A stretch of 64,000 nt of DNA from CBDATA01 sp965215615 (lineage in GTDB: Bacteria; Acidobacteriota; Vicinamibacteria; Marinacidobacterales; Marinacidobacteraceae), in assembly GCA_965215615.1 (NCBI GenBank), contig OZ244068.1, forward strand, positions 1,364,001-1,428,000, written 5' to 3'. Below are positions 52,862 to 62,555 of this stretch, in pieces; the first letter of the stretch is position 1, and every line of letters begins with the position of its first letter. Made by a program: the position numbers and the translations under genes. The notes below the pieces were generated by a model. It made no database searches. It worked only from the letters and a program-made list of their open reading frames with translations, and was not told the DNA's origin.

Positions 52862-54244
52862 TTGGAAACCCAACTCGAACAGGAGGCTCGCGAAAGGGTC
52901 GCGCGGGCCCGGACGCTCGTACTCAGCGGAGCCACCCATTCGCTTGCCTTTCGCCGGAAGGCGCTCCTCGCGCTCGCCCGGATGCTTCGGGAGCATCGGG
53001 ATGGGTTCGAAGCGGCGCTCGAAGCGGACCTCGGCAAGTGCGCCTTCGAGTCCTGGGCCACCGAGATCGGAGTGACGCTCGCCGAAATCCGCCACGCCCG
53101 CGGGCATCTCGGCGGCTGGATGCGCCGGACGCGGCGGCCTTCGCCCCTCGCTCTTTTCCCGGCGCGAAGCGAGGTGGAAAGCGTCCCGCTCGGGGTCGTG
53201 CTCATCATCGCTCCCTGGAACTATCCGCTCCAGCTCTCGCTCGCGCCGCTCGTGGCCGCGATCGCAGCGGGCAACGCGGCGGTCCTGAAGCCATCCGAAA
53301 AAGCCCCCGCGACTTCGGCCCTGCTGGCGCGTCTGCTCCCGGAATCGCTGCCGGATGAACTGGTGGCAGTCGTTCCGGGCGGAGCGGAAACCGGTGCCGC
53401 GCTCGTCGAAGAAGGTTTCGACCACATCCTCTTCACCGGAAGCCGCGAAACCGGCGCCCGGGTGGCGGAAGCGGCGGGCCGGAATCTCGTTCCGGTCACC
53501 CTCGAACTCGGGGGCAAGTGTCCGGTGGTTGTCGAAGAGAGCGCGAACCTGCAGCTCGCCGCCCGGCGCATCTCGTGGGGGAAGTTCCTGAACGCCGGCC
53601 AGACCTGCGTGGCACCGGATCATGTGTTCGTCCCCGAAGGCCGGGTTGCCGGATTCCTGCGCCTGCTCCGAGAGAACCGGAAGCGTTTCTACGGAGAGGA
53701 TCCGGCGAAGAGCCCGGATTACGCCCGGATCGTGAACCGCGAACACCTCGATCGGCTCCTCGGGCTCCTCGACGGCCTCCCGGTCCATTTCGGCGGAGAA
53801 TCGGACCCGGACCAGCGGTATCTGGCACCGACGGTGACTGGCCCCTGGCCGGCGGGTCACCCGGCAGGCCGCGAGGAAATCTTCGGCCCGATCCTCCCGG
53901 TGATCCCCTACCGCAAGGACCAGGAAGTCCTCGACCGGATCGCCCGGAACCCGGACCCGCTCGCGATCTACCACTTCGGCGCGAGGCGGGGCCCTCTCGG
54001 GCAGGCGATCCGGCGACTGCCGGGGGGCGCTCTCGTCGCCGGGGATACCGTGCTCCACTGCGCGAACCCCTGGCTTCCCTTCGGAGGCGTGGGCCGGAGC
54101 GGAACCGGGGCCTACCACGGCCGGTACGGGTTCGACCGCCTCTCGCGTTCCCGGGCGATCCTCACCGGGTCGCGGCTGGATCTGCCGGTCCGCTATCCCC
54201 CGTACGCCGGGAAGCTGGAGCTGATCCGGGTACTTCTTCGCTGA
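52862..54244 (+). CDS. Aldehyde dehydrogenase
   Basis: 460 residues if started at TTG 52862; GTG 52826 is an alternative adding 12 residues, but it would place the best promoter box inside the gene. NAD-binding and active-site blocks are typical: IIAPWNYPLQLSLAP, NAAVLKPSEKAP, FTGSRETG, TLELGGKCPVVV (Glu) and FLNAGQTCVAPD (catalytic Cys), EEIFGPILPVIPY. The C-terminal YPPYAGKLELIR is that of the class-3-like coniferyl-aldehyde/fatty-aldehyde group. It oxidises aldehydes to acids. Substrate is unknown. It starts a five-gene plus-strand operon and overlaps the next gene by one base. Confidence 0.92.
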   Translation: METQLEQEARERVARARTLVLSGATHSLAFRRKALLALARMLREHRDGFEAALEADLGKCAFESWATEIGVTLAEIRHARGHLGGWMRRTRRPSPLALFPARSEVESVPLGVVLIIAPWNYPLQLSLAPLVAAIAAGNAAVLKPSEKAPATSALLARLLPESLPDELVAVVPGGAETGAALVEEGFDHILFTGSRETGARVAEAAGRNLVPVTLELGGKCPVVVEESANLQLAARRISWGKFLNAGQTCVAPDHVFVPEGRVAGFLRLLRENRKRFYGEDPAKSPDYARIVNREHLDRLLGLLDGLPVHFGGESDPDQRYLAPTVTGPWPAGHPAGREEIFGPILPVIPYRKDQEVLDRIARNPDPLAIYHFGARRGPLGQAIRRLPGGALVAGDTVLHCANPWLPFGGVGRSGTGAYHGRYGFDRLSRSRAILTGSRLDLPVRYPPYAGKLELIRVLLR

Positions 54245-57200
54245 TGCCGAAGCCGCTGCGGGATCTCCTCGCGAGCCGGGCGACGGTCTCTCCCGGGATC
54301 GCCGGGGAGCTCGCCCGAACGCTCTGGGGGGTCACCGGGGCCGTGAAGCCGCTGCCGGGAGAGCGGGATGCCAACTTCGCGATCGGCGATACCTCGATCC
54401 TCAAGATCAGCGAGAGCGGGGCATCTCCCGATCGGCTCGCTTTCGAGGAAAGCCTGGCGCGGGCGGTAGAGGCTGCCGATCCGGATCTGAGGGTCATCCA
54501 GCCGGTGCCGCTTCCGGAAGGGAGCACCGGGACACTCCGCGAATTCGCCGGTGTCCGCCACGTCGTCCGGCTTTTCCCCCGTCTTCCCGGAATCCCGATT
54601 TCCCGCTTCCGTCGTCGGCCCCCTGCCCTGTTGCGGGCGGTGGGCGAGCTCGTCGCCCGGCTCCAGCTCGCGTTCGGACGGGGAGAAGGGATCTCCTTCG
54701 TCTCGTCCGACATTCCCTGGAATCCGCTCCGTTTCGGCGAAGTCATCGAAAGTGCTCGCCCGATGCGGAACCCGGATCTGTTCGGACGCGTGGCCGAGGA
54801 GGTTCTCCGTGCCCTGCCCCGGCTCGAGGATCTTCCGCAGGCGTTCCTCCACAACGACCTGAACGACGACAACCTGTTGCTCGAAGGAGATCCCGAAGAA
54901 GCGACCGCCGAACGGCTCGCGGTGCTCGATTTCGGAGACGCGGTCCGGGGGCCGCGGATCATGGAACTCGCGACCGCAGCGTTCTATCTGTCCATCGGGA
55001 CCCCCGACCCCCTGCGGGCGGCGGAAGCGGTTCTTCGTTCCTCGGCCGGGCTTCTCCCGGTGCTCGAAGCGGAGGCCGATCTCTTCCGGGTAGCCATTAC
55101 GAGCCGGGCGCTCGTGAGCGCCGCGATGAGCGCTTCGCGTCAGGAAACCGGGGAGGCATACCTCTTCACGAGCGAAGAGGGCGCGTGGCGGTTTCTCGAC
55201 GAGATCGCCCGCACCCCCGGCCCCTTTCTCGATGCCCGCTTCCGAAACGCCGCCGGTTTCGCGCCGCCCCGGTCGGACCCTGCGCTTCTGGCCCGGGGAG
55301 CCGTCCCGCCGATCGCGATCCCGGAGGGAGCGAAGGTGCTCGATCTCGGCCCCGAAAGCCCGGCGGTGGACCCTGCCGATCCGATCGGCTCGCTCGGTGC
55401 CCATCTGCCGGAAGGGGTCTCGATCGGCCGCTATCGGGAGCCGCGCCTGCTCTACCGGGGGCCGGCGTTTCATCCGCAGGCGGTGGCCGAGGCGACCCGC
55501 GAGCCGCGCACGATCCACCTCGGGATCGATGTCTTCGCTCCGGCGGGAACCCCGGTCGTTTCTCCCCTCGACGGGGAAATCGCCTGGCTTCGGGACGACG
55601 CCGTCCCGTTCGGGTTCGGCTCCTGCCTCGCCATCCGGCACGAGGGAGGCTTCGAAACGCTCTACGGGCATCTCGGCCGGAAGTGCCTGACTTCGCTCGA
55701 ACCGGGCCAAAGAGTGCGAGCCGGGGAGCGTTTCGCCGCCCTCGGTTCTCCGGAGGAAAACGGCGGGTGGCCTCCCCATCTCCACTTTCAGGTTCTGGCT
55801 TTTGATCTCGGCTTCAGCGACGACCCGCCGGGAGTGGCATCCGCCGGGGATCTCGAAACCCTCGAAGCGATGAGCCCCAACCCGGCGGCTTTCCTCGGAC
55901 TCGACCCGGAAGCGGTGGCGGTTTCGGAAGAAGCGCTCGAGGAACCCCGGCATCTCCTCGCAGCGCGCGGCAAACGCATCAGCCCGGTGCTCAGCCTCAC
56001 CCACGACCCGCCGATCCCGGTGGTGCGGGGCCGTGAGACCTTCCTCTACGACAACCTGGGCCGGGACTATCTCGACATGGTCAACAACGTCTGCCATGTC
56101 GGGCACGCGCATCCGCGGGTCGCCGAAGCGATCGCCCGCCAGGTGCACCTGCTGAACACGAACACCCGCTACCTGTACCGCCAGTTGACGGACTACGCGG
56201 AGGAACTCGCGGCCACCTTCCCGGAGCCGTTGCGGGTCGTCTTCTTCACGAATTCGGGAAGCGAAGCGAACGATCTGGCGCTCCGCCTGGCCCGGCGTCA
56301 TCTCGGGCGGGACGACACCATCGTTTTCGACGGCGGCTACCACGGCAACCTGACCTCGCTGATCGAAATCAGCCCCTACAAGCTGGACGGGCCGGGAGGA
56401 ATCGGGTCGGGAGGCCCGGGACCCCATTCCCGGCTCACTCGCCTCCCGATGCCTGACGGGTTTCGTGGACGATTCCGGCGCGGGGCACCTGAATGGCGGG
56501 AGAAGCTGATCGCGGATGCCCGGGACCAGGTGAAGGCGGCCGGGCCCGCGACGCTGATCGCCGAAGCCATCCTGAGCTGTGGCGGCCAGATCGTTCCCCC
56601 TCGCGGCTACCTCGCTTCGCTCTATCGGGCGGTCCGGGAGAACGGGGGAGTGATCGTGGCCGACGAGGTGCAGACCGGGTTCGGCCGGGTGGGCCCCGCC
56701 TTCTGGGCGTTTTGCGATGTCCAGGAAGAGCCCGTCGAGGTTCCCGACATCGTGACCGTCGGCAAGCCTGCCGGAAACGGGCATCCGCTCGGCGCGGTGA
56801 TCACCACTCCCCGGATCGCGGCTTCCTTCGAGAACGGGATGGAGTACTTCAACACTTTCGGCGGCAACCCGGTCTCCTGCGCCGCCGGGCTCGCGGTGAT
56901 GCAGGTGATTCGCGAGGAGGGGCTCGCGGAGCACGCCCGCGAGGTCGGAAACCGGCTCCGGGACGGACTCTCGGAACTCGGGCGCTCGTTCCCGATCCTC
57001 GCCGAGGCGCGGGGCCGGGGGCTTTTCCTCGGTTTCGAGCTCGCGCACCCTGGCGATCCGCCGATGCCGGCCAGGCGCGAGGCGAGCCGGCTGGTGAACC
57101 GCCTCTACGACTTCCGGATCCTGAACAGCACCGACGGCCCGGACGGCAACGTGATCAAGCTCAAGCCGCCCCTCACCTTCTCGAACGCCGACGCGGACCG

Positions 57201-57246
57201 GTATCTCGAAACCCTCGATTTCGTCCTGCGGGAGCAGCTCGGATGA
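54244..57246 (+). CDS. Trifunctional fusion: APH-type kinase / M23 peptidase / class III aminotransferase
   Basis: 1000 residues. Residues 1-330: aminoglycoside-phosphotransferase-like kinase with HNDLNDDN (H203, D205, N210) and VLDFGDA. Residues about 400-590: M23/LytM-like fold with HLGIDVFAPAG (H425, D429), GSCLAIRHEGGFETLYGHL and PPHLHFQV (H512, H514). Residues about 600-1000: class III PLP enzyme with FTNSGSEANDLALRLAR, DEVQTGFGRVG and PLP lysine K841 in TVGKPAGNG, close to ethanolamine-phosphate lyase/alanine-glyoxylate-like aminotransferases. All three active sites look complete. Similar triple fusions occur in other bacteria, with unclear joint function. Kinase plus amino-group enzyme suggests use of an amino-alcohol or its phosphate, possibly from envelope material. 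Confidence 0.9.
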   Translation: MPKPLRDLLASRATVSPGIAGELARTLWGVTGAVKPLPGERDANFAIGDTSILKISESGASPDRLAFEESLARAVEAADPDLRVIQPVPLPEGSTGTLREFAGVRHVVRLFPRLPGIPISRFRRRPPALLRAVGELVARLQLAFGRGEGISFVSSDIPWNPLRFGEVIESARPMRNPDLFGRVAEEVLRALPRLEDLPQAFLHNDLNDDNLLLEGDPEEATAERLAVLDFGDAVRGPRIMELATAAFYLSIGTPDPLRAAEAVLRSSAGLLPVLEAEADLFRVAITSRALVSAAMSASRQETGEAYLFTSEEGAWRFLDEIARTPGPFLDARFRNAAGFAPPRSDPALLARGAVPPIAIPEGAKVLDLGPESPAVDPADPIGSLGAHLPEGVSIGRYREPRLLYRGPAFHPQAVAEATREPRTIHLGIDVFAPAGTPVVSPLDGEIAWLRDDAVPFGFGSCLAIRHEGGFETLYGHLGRKCLTSLEPGQRVRAGERFAALGSPEENGGWPPHLHFQVLAFDLGFSDDPPGVASAGDLETLEAMSPNPAAFLGLDPEAVAVSEEALEEPRHLLAARGKRISPVLSLTHDPPIPVVRGRETFLYDNLGRDYLDMVNNVCHVGHAHPRVAEAIARQVHLLNTNTRYLYRQLTDYAEELAATFPEPLRVVFFTNSGSEANDLALRLARRHLGRDDTIVFDGGYHGNLTSLIEISPYKLDGPGGIGSGGPGPHSRLTRLPMPDGFRGRFRRGAPEWREKLIADARDQVKAAGPATLIAEAILSCGGQIVPPRGYLASLYRAVRENGGVIVADEVQTGFGRVGPAFWAFCDVQEEPVEVPDIVTVGKPAGNGHPLGAVITTPRIAASFENGMEYFNTFGGNPVSCAAGLAVMQVIREEGLAEHAREVGNRLRDGLSELGRSFPILAEARGRGLFLGFELAHPGDPPMPARREASRLVNRLYDFRILNSTDGPDGNVIKLKPPLTFSNADADRYLETLDFVLREQLG

Positions 57247-57950
57247 GTCGAGAGACCGGGTTCGGGATGGTGGACATTCCACAGGCAGGAGAGCATCGTT
57301 CCACCGTCATCTGGATGCACGGGCTTGGAGCGGATGGCCACGACTTCACGCCGATCCTTCCGATGCTGGGCCTTCCCGCTTCCCTCGGGGTCCGCTTCCG
57401 CTTCCCCGAAGCTCCGGTTCGCCCGGTGACCCTGAACGGGGGGTATCCGATGCGCTCCTGGTTCGACATCGACTCGCTCCCGGCCGCATCCGCGGAGGAA
57501 CTCGGGCGATCGGTGAACGAGGAGCAGCTCGCCGATTCGGTCCGCTGGGTGAGAAAGCTCGTGGAAGAAGAAAAAAAGGCGGGAATCCCGGCGGCCCGGA
57601 TCATCCTCGCCGGGTTCTCGCAAGGCGGCGCGGTGGCGATCGCGGCGGCCGCAGCGGAGGACATCGGAGGCGACCCGGTCGAAGTCGGTGGGCTTCTCGC
57701 GCTTTCCACCTATGTCCCCCGGCCCCGGGCGGTGATGCCACCTCTTCTGTCAGAGAGCCGCCTCTTTTCGGCGCACGGAATCTCGGACGAGGTGATTCCC
57801 CATCGGAATGGAGAAGCGAGCTACCGGGCGCTCCGGACGGCCGGCTGGGAAGGAGTGTTCCGGACCTACCCCATCGGCCACGCGGTCTCTGCCGAAGAGA
57901 TCCGCGATATCGGACGCTTTCTCGCCGATCTGCTTCGGGAGACGGAATGA
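57243..57950 (+). CDS. Carboxylesterase / phospholipase-type alpha-beta hydrolase
   Basis: 235 residues, ATGA overlap with the fusion gene. Catalytic serine in ILAGFSQGGAVAI, oxyanion region VIWMHGLGADGHDF, the Asp in HGISDEVIPH and the His in YPIGHAVSAEE. This is the YpfH/carboxylesterase-2 pattern of small soluble esterases. Substrate unknown. Confidence 0.88.
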   Translation: MSRETGFGMVDIPQAGEHRSTVIWMHGLGADGHDFTPILPMLGLPASLGVRFRFPEAPVRPVTLNGGYPMRSWFDIDSLPAASAEELGRSVNEEQLADSVRWVRKLVEEEKKAGIPAARIILAGFSQGGAVAIAAAAAEDIGGDPVEVGGLLALSTYVPRPRAVMPPLLSESRLFSAHGISDEVIPHRNGEASYRALRTAGWEGVFRTYPIGHAVSAEEIRDIGRFLADLLRETE

Positions 57951-58954
57951 AACCGGAAGCCACGCTCGTCACCGGGGCATCGGGAGAAGTGGGTGCGGCG
58001 CTCGTCCGCAAGCTCGCCGAAGAACCCGGCAGCCGGGTTTTCACGACCGATCTCCGCCCGTTCCCCGATCGGCATCCCCTTCCGAAAAACGTGGAGCACC
58101 TCGAAGGTGACATCCTCTCGGAAACCGTTCAGGAGTGGATTTTCGCCCGCCGCCCCAACCGGATCTTCCATCTCGCCGCGCTTCTCTCGACGCGGGCCGA
58201 ATCGGCTCCGGAGGTCGCCCACCGGGTGAACGTGGAGGGATCGGTCCGGATGCTCGATGCGGCAACCCGGCTCGCGGAACGAGGCCCGGTGCAGTTCGTG
58301 TTTCCGAGCTCGATCGCCGTCTATGGCCTCCCCTCGCTCGCCGTGAAGGAAGCCGCCGGGCCGGTGAAAGAAGACCGGTTTCTCTGCCCGGCGACGCTTT
58401 ACGGTGCCCAGAAGCTCTATATCGAGCAGTACGGTGCCATTCTCGAGCGGCAGCAGCCCGGTCTCGATTTCCGGGCGGCGCGGTTTCCCGGCCTTCTTTC
58501 CGCCACCACCCTCCCTTCCGGGGGGACGAGCGACTGGGCCCCGGAAATGATCCACGCCGCGGCGAGCGGAAAACCCTTCGTCTGTTTCGTCCGCCCCGAA
58601 GCGAGGCTTCCCTTCTCTGCCATGTCCACCGCCGTCACGGGATTTCTGCGACTGGCGGCGGCCGACAAGTCGCGCCTCGGCCGCACAGCCTACAACCTGG
58701 GCGGGCCGAGTCTTTCCGCCGAAGAGGTCGCCCGGCGGGTGCGCGAGGACTTCCCCGATCTGGATCACCGGTTCGAGCCCGACCCGAAGCGGGATCGCAT
58801 CGTCGCGAGCTGGCCCGCCGAAGTGGACGACAGTGCCGCCCGGCGGGATTTCGACTGGGTGCCGGATGAGGGGAGCGAAGCCCTGTTCGCGAAATACCTG
58901 ATCCCGAAAATCCGGAAGCGCTACGAGCTTCCCGCTTCTTCGATCACGCCATGA
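57947..58954 (+). CDS. NAD-dependent SDR, L-threonine 3-dehydrogenase-like
   Basis: 335 residues, ATGA overlap upstream. Nucleotide-binding TLVTGASGEVGAALV, active-site YGAQKLYIEQY (Tyr and Lys). The stretch RFPGLLSATTLPSGGTSDW and the closing block IVASWPAEVDDSAARRDFDW are characteristic of short-chain L-threonine 3-dehydrogenases rather than sugar epimerases. It would oxidise threonine to 2-amino-3-ketobutyrate; a separate Kbl-like ligase is not in the window. A different but related substrate is possible. Confidence 0.8.
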   Translation: MKPEATLVTGASGEVGAALVRKLAEEPGSRVFTTDLRPFPDRHPLPKNVEHLEGDILSETVQEWIFARRPNRIFHLAALLSTRAESAPEVAHRVNVEGSVRMLDAATRLAERGPVQFVFPSSIAVYGLPSLAVKEAAGPVKEDRFLCPATLYGAQKLYIEQYGAILERQQPGLDFRAARFPGLLSATTLPSGGTSDWAPEMIHAAASGKPFVCFVRPEARLPFSAMSTAVTGFLRLAAADKSRLGRTAYNLGGPSLSAEEVARRVREDFPDLDHRFEPDPKRDRIVASWPAEVDDSAARRDFDWVPDEGSEALFAKYLIPKIRKRYELPASSITP

Positions 58955-59715
58955 CCCTGCTCCCCCGCTCTCCCCTGCTGGCCGGATTGCTCGCTCCGTT
59001 TTTTTCGGCGGCGCTCGGCATCGGGATCTACTCCTTGCTCACCGGGTTGAGCCGGAACCCGGACAGCGACTGGGCGCTTCGGCTCGCTGCGGTAACGCTT
59101 TCCATGCTCGTGCCTCCGACCCTCGCGCTCCGGGTGGCGGCCCGCGCCCGGCGGACGGGGCGGCTCGGAGTGCCCGGCGCGCTCGGGGCGCTGGTTGCCC
59201 TCTTGACCCTCGGCATGGCGGTGGTTCCCGTTCGTGGTGGCCTGCGACGCGCACGGCAGGCGGCCAACCTGGCGCTTTCCGGCGTGCCGGCTCCCGATTT
59301 CCGCGCCCGCGATCTGGATGGCCGCATCCATCGGCTTTCCGATTACCGGGGGTCGGTGGTTCTCGTCAACATCTGGGCGACCTGGTGCCCTCCCTGCCGC
59401 GCCGAGATGCCGGAACTCGACCGGATCGCCACCGAAAAAGCAGACCGTGGTTTCGTCGTGTTCGGGATTTCCACCGAAGACGAGGAGACCCAGCGCACCT
59501 TTCGGGACGATCTGACCCCGGTGCGATACCCGCTGCTGCTTCCCGGAGCGCTCGAAGGGGAAGAGATACCCCCGGTCTTCCTCGAGACAGCGCGCTACCC
59601 CGCGAACTTCCTGATCGACCGGGAGGGACTGCTCCATCCGGCACCGAGCACCGACCAGCCCTTCGCCGTCCTCGAAGCCGAAGTGGAGCGCCTTTTGGCA
59701 ACCCCTTCCGGCTGA
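58951..59715 (+). CDS. Membrane-anchored TlpA-like thioredoxin
   Basis: 254 residues, ATGA overlap upstream. Three hydrophobic helices (about 8-30, 43-64, 70-95) precede an exported thioredoxin fold with IWATWCPPCRAEMPEL and the cis-Pro loop RYPANFLIDREG. TlpA/ResA-like proteins reduce disulfides on the outer face of the membrane, often for cytochrome c maturation. Its last base abuts the convergent gene: the two stops form TGATCA. Confidence 0.9.
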   Translation: MTLLPRSPLLAGLLAPFFSAALGIGIYSLLTGLSRNPDSDWALRLAAVTLSMLVPPTLALRVAARARRTGRLGVPGALGALVALLTLGMAVVPVRGGLRRARQAANLALSGVPAPDFRARDLDGRIHRLSDYRGSVVLVNIWATWCPPCRAEMPELDRIATEKADRGFVVFGISTEDEETQRTFRDDLTPVRYPLLLPGALEGEEIPPVFLETARYPANFLIDREGLLHPAPSTDQPFAVLEAEVERLLATPSG

Positions 59716-61161
59716 TCAGCGTTCGCCGCCGAAGTTTCCGCTCGCGAGGATCGAAGGAACGGCCACCCCGTTGAGCCGGGCGGGGCGGTAGCGGCCGCGC
59801 AGCAGGGACAGCATGGTGAGGTGGGCGCGGGCCGAACTGTCGGGAGCGAAATGCGCCGCCTTGACGGAACCACGGTGATCGATCAGCACGAGGAGGCCAT
59901 CACTGCGCGAGGAGCGTCTCGAACCGCCCCGGTCGCGGAACGGTGCCTCGGTGCTGAGCAGGGTGGCGGGCTCGTAGAGCGCTCCGTCTTCGGTGGATCC
60001 GCGAACCGCGATCAGGAAGGGCGCGAGATCGTGCATGAGGTAGTCGAAGTCGCTCTCGAAGGCGACTTCGAAGGAAGCGAGCGATTCCGTCTCTTCGGAG
60101 CGCAGTGCCTGGAGATACCCGATCTGGAGGTGCGCCTCGGCATCCCTCGGGCGCATTGCGAGAAGGGCCTGATAGAGGTTTTCGGTGTCTTCGAGATCTC
60201 CGTTCAGCGAGTGGGCCCGCGCCAGGAGTCTCAGCGCCCGGACGTTGCCCGGCTGGCCCAGCAACACTTCTCCGAGCTCCTCGATGGCGAGATCGAGATC
60301 GCGGGCCCCGAGATGGGCTTCCCCGATCAGGAGCCGCACTTCGCTCTGCTGGCTGTCGGAGACCGGCATGAAGGTAGAGAGCCAGTTGATGGCCTGCGCG
60401 AACTTCCCGTCTTCGATGTAGCGACGGGCCTGGGTGATCGGATCGTCCATGCCGACGACCGCTTCGAGCGGCGGATCCTGCCGGGTGGGACGCAGCATGA
60501 AGTGGCGCCGGGGGGACACCGCATCTTCTTCGAGACTCGCGGCAAGCACCGGATAGACATTCGCAAGCCGCTCCATCGCCACGTCGAAATCGTCGAGCAC
60601 CCGGAGCTTTTGCCCTTCATAGACCATCCCGCGTCGCTCCGCGGCAGCCCGGATGGTTCCGACATAGACCGGACGGTCGGGCGGCACGAAGATGAGCGCC
60701 TCGCCGATTTCATGGTCTTTCGGTGAAACGGTGAAGCGTTGCCGGATGGGGCGAACCCGGCGCGGATTCATGGGCCGGATCTGCGGCAGATAGACCGCTT
60801 CGATGGCGAGCACCTCATAGACCCCGGGGGCCACGACTTCGGTGATCAGCCCGAGTCCCTCGTCGATGCGGAGCGTCTCCCGCCTGCCGGTATCCCGATG
60901 CCGCATGACGATGCGCCGGGAGCGAAAGTCGGGGCTTTCGAACTTGCCCTCGAAACGACCGATCACCAGCGAATTCCCTCCCCGCACCATGTCGCTCCAG
61001 ACGGCGCTCCGCGAGGGAACATCGGCTCCGAGAGGCTCCGGAACAAGCAACGAAGAGCCGAGCAGGAGGGCGAGAAGAAACGCGACCGGGCGGCGGGAAC
61101 GGATTCGGGCGGGCGAGGAATTCACAACCGGAATGCTGTCATCCTTCCGCGCCCGCTTCAA
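59716..61161 (-). CDS. TPR protein with TonB-C-terminal-like domain
   Basis: 481 residues, TTG start overlapping the HEAT gene stop (TTGA); a GTG at 61127 is an alternative. A membrane segment or signal (VAFLLALLLGSSLLVPEPLG) precedes a beta-rich domain (about 60-180), four TPR-like units (about 235-370, e.g. ARRYIEDGKFAQAINWLS, IGEAHLGARDLDLAIEELGE), and a terminal domain with GLLVLIDHRGSVKAAHF and YRPARLNGVAVPS, the pattern of TonB C-terminal/energy-transducer-like folds. Probably a periplasmic protein-protein scaffold. Confidence 0.75.
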   Translation of the reverse strand: MKRARKDDSIPVVNSSPARIRSRRPVAFLLALLLGSSLLVPEPLGADVPSRSAVWSDMVRGGNSLVIGRFEGKFESPDFRSRRIVMRHRDTGRRETLRIDEGLGLITEVVAPGVYEVLAIEAVYLPQIRPMNPRRVRPIRQRFTVSPKDHEIGEALIFVPPDRPVYVGTIRAAAERRGMVYEGQKLRVLDDFDVAMERLANVYPVLAASLEEDAVSPRRHFMLRPTRQDPPLEAVVGMDDPITQARRYIEDGKFAQAINWLSTFMPVSDSQQSEVRLLIGEAHLGARDLDLAIEELGEVLLGQPGNVRALRLLARAHSLNGDLEDTENLYQALLAMRPRDAEAHLQIGYLQALRSEETESLASFEVAFESDFDYLMHDLAPFLIAVRGSTEDGALYEPATLLSTEAPFRDRGGSRRSSRSDGLLVLIDHRGSVKAAHFAPDSSARAHLTMLSLLRGRYRPARLNGVAVPSILASGNFGGER

Positions 61162-62555
61162 GAGCCACCCCGAGAAAGCCGGGGAGAAGCGTCGGATGGC
61201 TCTGTTTCCGCTTCCTCCATTTCACGAAGCCGGCGAATGGCGCTCCGGATCCGGCCGGCGACCTCCGGATCCGGGTCCGCCTCCCGGGCCTGAAGCGCGG
61301 GGAGCGCGGATGCCGACCCGATCCGCTCGAGAAGCTCGACGAGACGGAGGCGTACGCCTCGGTCCGGATCATCGAGATAGCGGATGAATTCGTCCACCAG
61401 GGGTTCCCCGAGCTCCAATGCGTAATCGCGGGCCTGATCGCCATGGCGCTGGTCGGAAAGCTCGGTCACCAGCCGGTCCACGAAGGGCGTTTCGCCGAGG
61501 AGCACGAGAGCAAAGCAGTAGGCGAGCTGTACGCGGCGGTCCTCTTCCCGCAGGAAGTCCCGGATCAGGCCGTCCACCATCTCCCGGTTTCCGATACGTC
61601 CGAGTCCCGCCGCCGCCGATTCGCGCCGGTCGCGTTCGCCGCTCGTCAATTCCGCGATGAAAGTTCCCATCGCGCCCTCGTAGCCCATCCGGGAAAGCGC
61701 CCAGAGAGCCGCCTTGCCGCGGTCTCCCCCGGTGTCCTCGTCGTAGAGCTCGAGAAGCCGCGGTCCGGCATTTTCGAATCCCATCGCGCCGAGCGCCTCG
61801 ATGGCCGGAACCGAAAGCCGGGCGTTTTCGAGCAGTCGCACGAGTTCCGTCCCCGCGGCTTCGGGAGCGATGTAGCCCACTTCGCCCAAGGCGAAGATCG
61901 CCGCTTCCGCAACGCCGCGATCGGGATCGAGTGCTGCCGCGGCAAGCGCTTCGACCGCGCTCTCGGCGCGGAGAAAGCCGAGGCTTTCCGCCGCGAGGCG
62001 GCGGATGCTCTCCTCGGAATCCTGAAGCCGGCCGGTCAGGCCCGCGACGCCATCCGGAGTCACCGGACGGAGGGGATCGAGGACGAAGTCGTCGCTCCGC
62101 CGAAGCAGCCAGTTCATCGCCCGCAATCCCGGCCCCGGCCGCGCCTCGACAGCGTGGATGTCCACGAGTCCCCGAATCGCCTTTCCCCGGTCTTCGGCCC
62201 GTTCGCTTTCGAGAAACCGCAGGAGCCCCGGTACCGCACCGGGGTGTCGGGCTTTCAGCAGGGCCTCGAAGATTTCGGCCCGCACCCGGGGGTTCGCATC
62301 GTCGGCAGCCGCACTCAGCAGCCGCAGTGCATCCTCGGTCTCCATGCGACCGAGTTCGCGTGCGGCATCGCGGCGGGTTTCGGGATCCCCGCTCTGAAGC
62401 CGGGCCTCGAATTCGGCGAGTTCCTGCTGGATCGAACCCGCTGCGGCGGTAGCGAACAGGATCGCCAGGAAGAACCAGACCGCGAAACCGGTCCGTCCGG
62501 AAAACCGGCAGCGCTCCCCTCGGGCCCGCACGGCGTCAGTTGTGCCCGGCGACAC
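61158..62555 (-). CDS. HEAT-repeat protein, membrane-anchored
   Basis: 465 residues, GTG start, 20-base overlap with the protease gene. One N-terminal membrane helix (GFAVWFFLAILFATAAAG) then HEAT-like helix pairs along the whole length (ETRRDAARELGRMETEDALR, ESIRRLAAESLGFLRAESAV, RRESAAAGLGRIGNREMVDG). HEAT solenoids bind proteins; no catalytic motif is seen. It sits between an S41 protease and a TPR scaffold. Confidence 0.85.
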   Translation of the reverse strand: MSPGTTDAVRARGERCRFSGRTGFAVWFFLAILFATAAAGSIQQELAEFEARLQSGDPETRRDAARELGRMETEDALRLLSAAADDANPRVRAEIFEALLKARHPGAVPGLLRFLESERAEDRGKAIRGLVDIHAVEARPGPGLRAMNWLLRRSDDFVLDPLRPVTPDGVAGLTGRLQDSEESIRRLAAESLGFLRAESAVEALAAAALDPDRGVAEAAIFALGEVGYIAPEAAGTELVRLLENARLSVPAIEALGAMGFENAGPRLLELYDEDTGGDRGKAALWALSRMGYEGAMGTFIAELTSGERDRRESAAAGLGRIGNREMVDGLIRDFLREEDRRVQLAYCFALVLLGETPFVDRLVTELSDQRHGDQARDYALELGEPLVDEFIRYLDDPDRGVRLRLVELLERIGSASALPALQAREADPDPEVAGRIRSAIRRLREMEEAETEPSDASPRLSRGGS

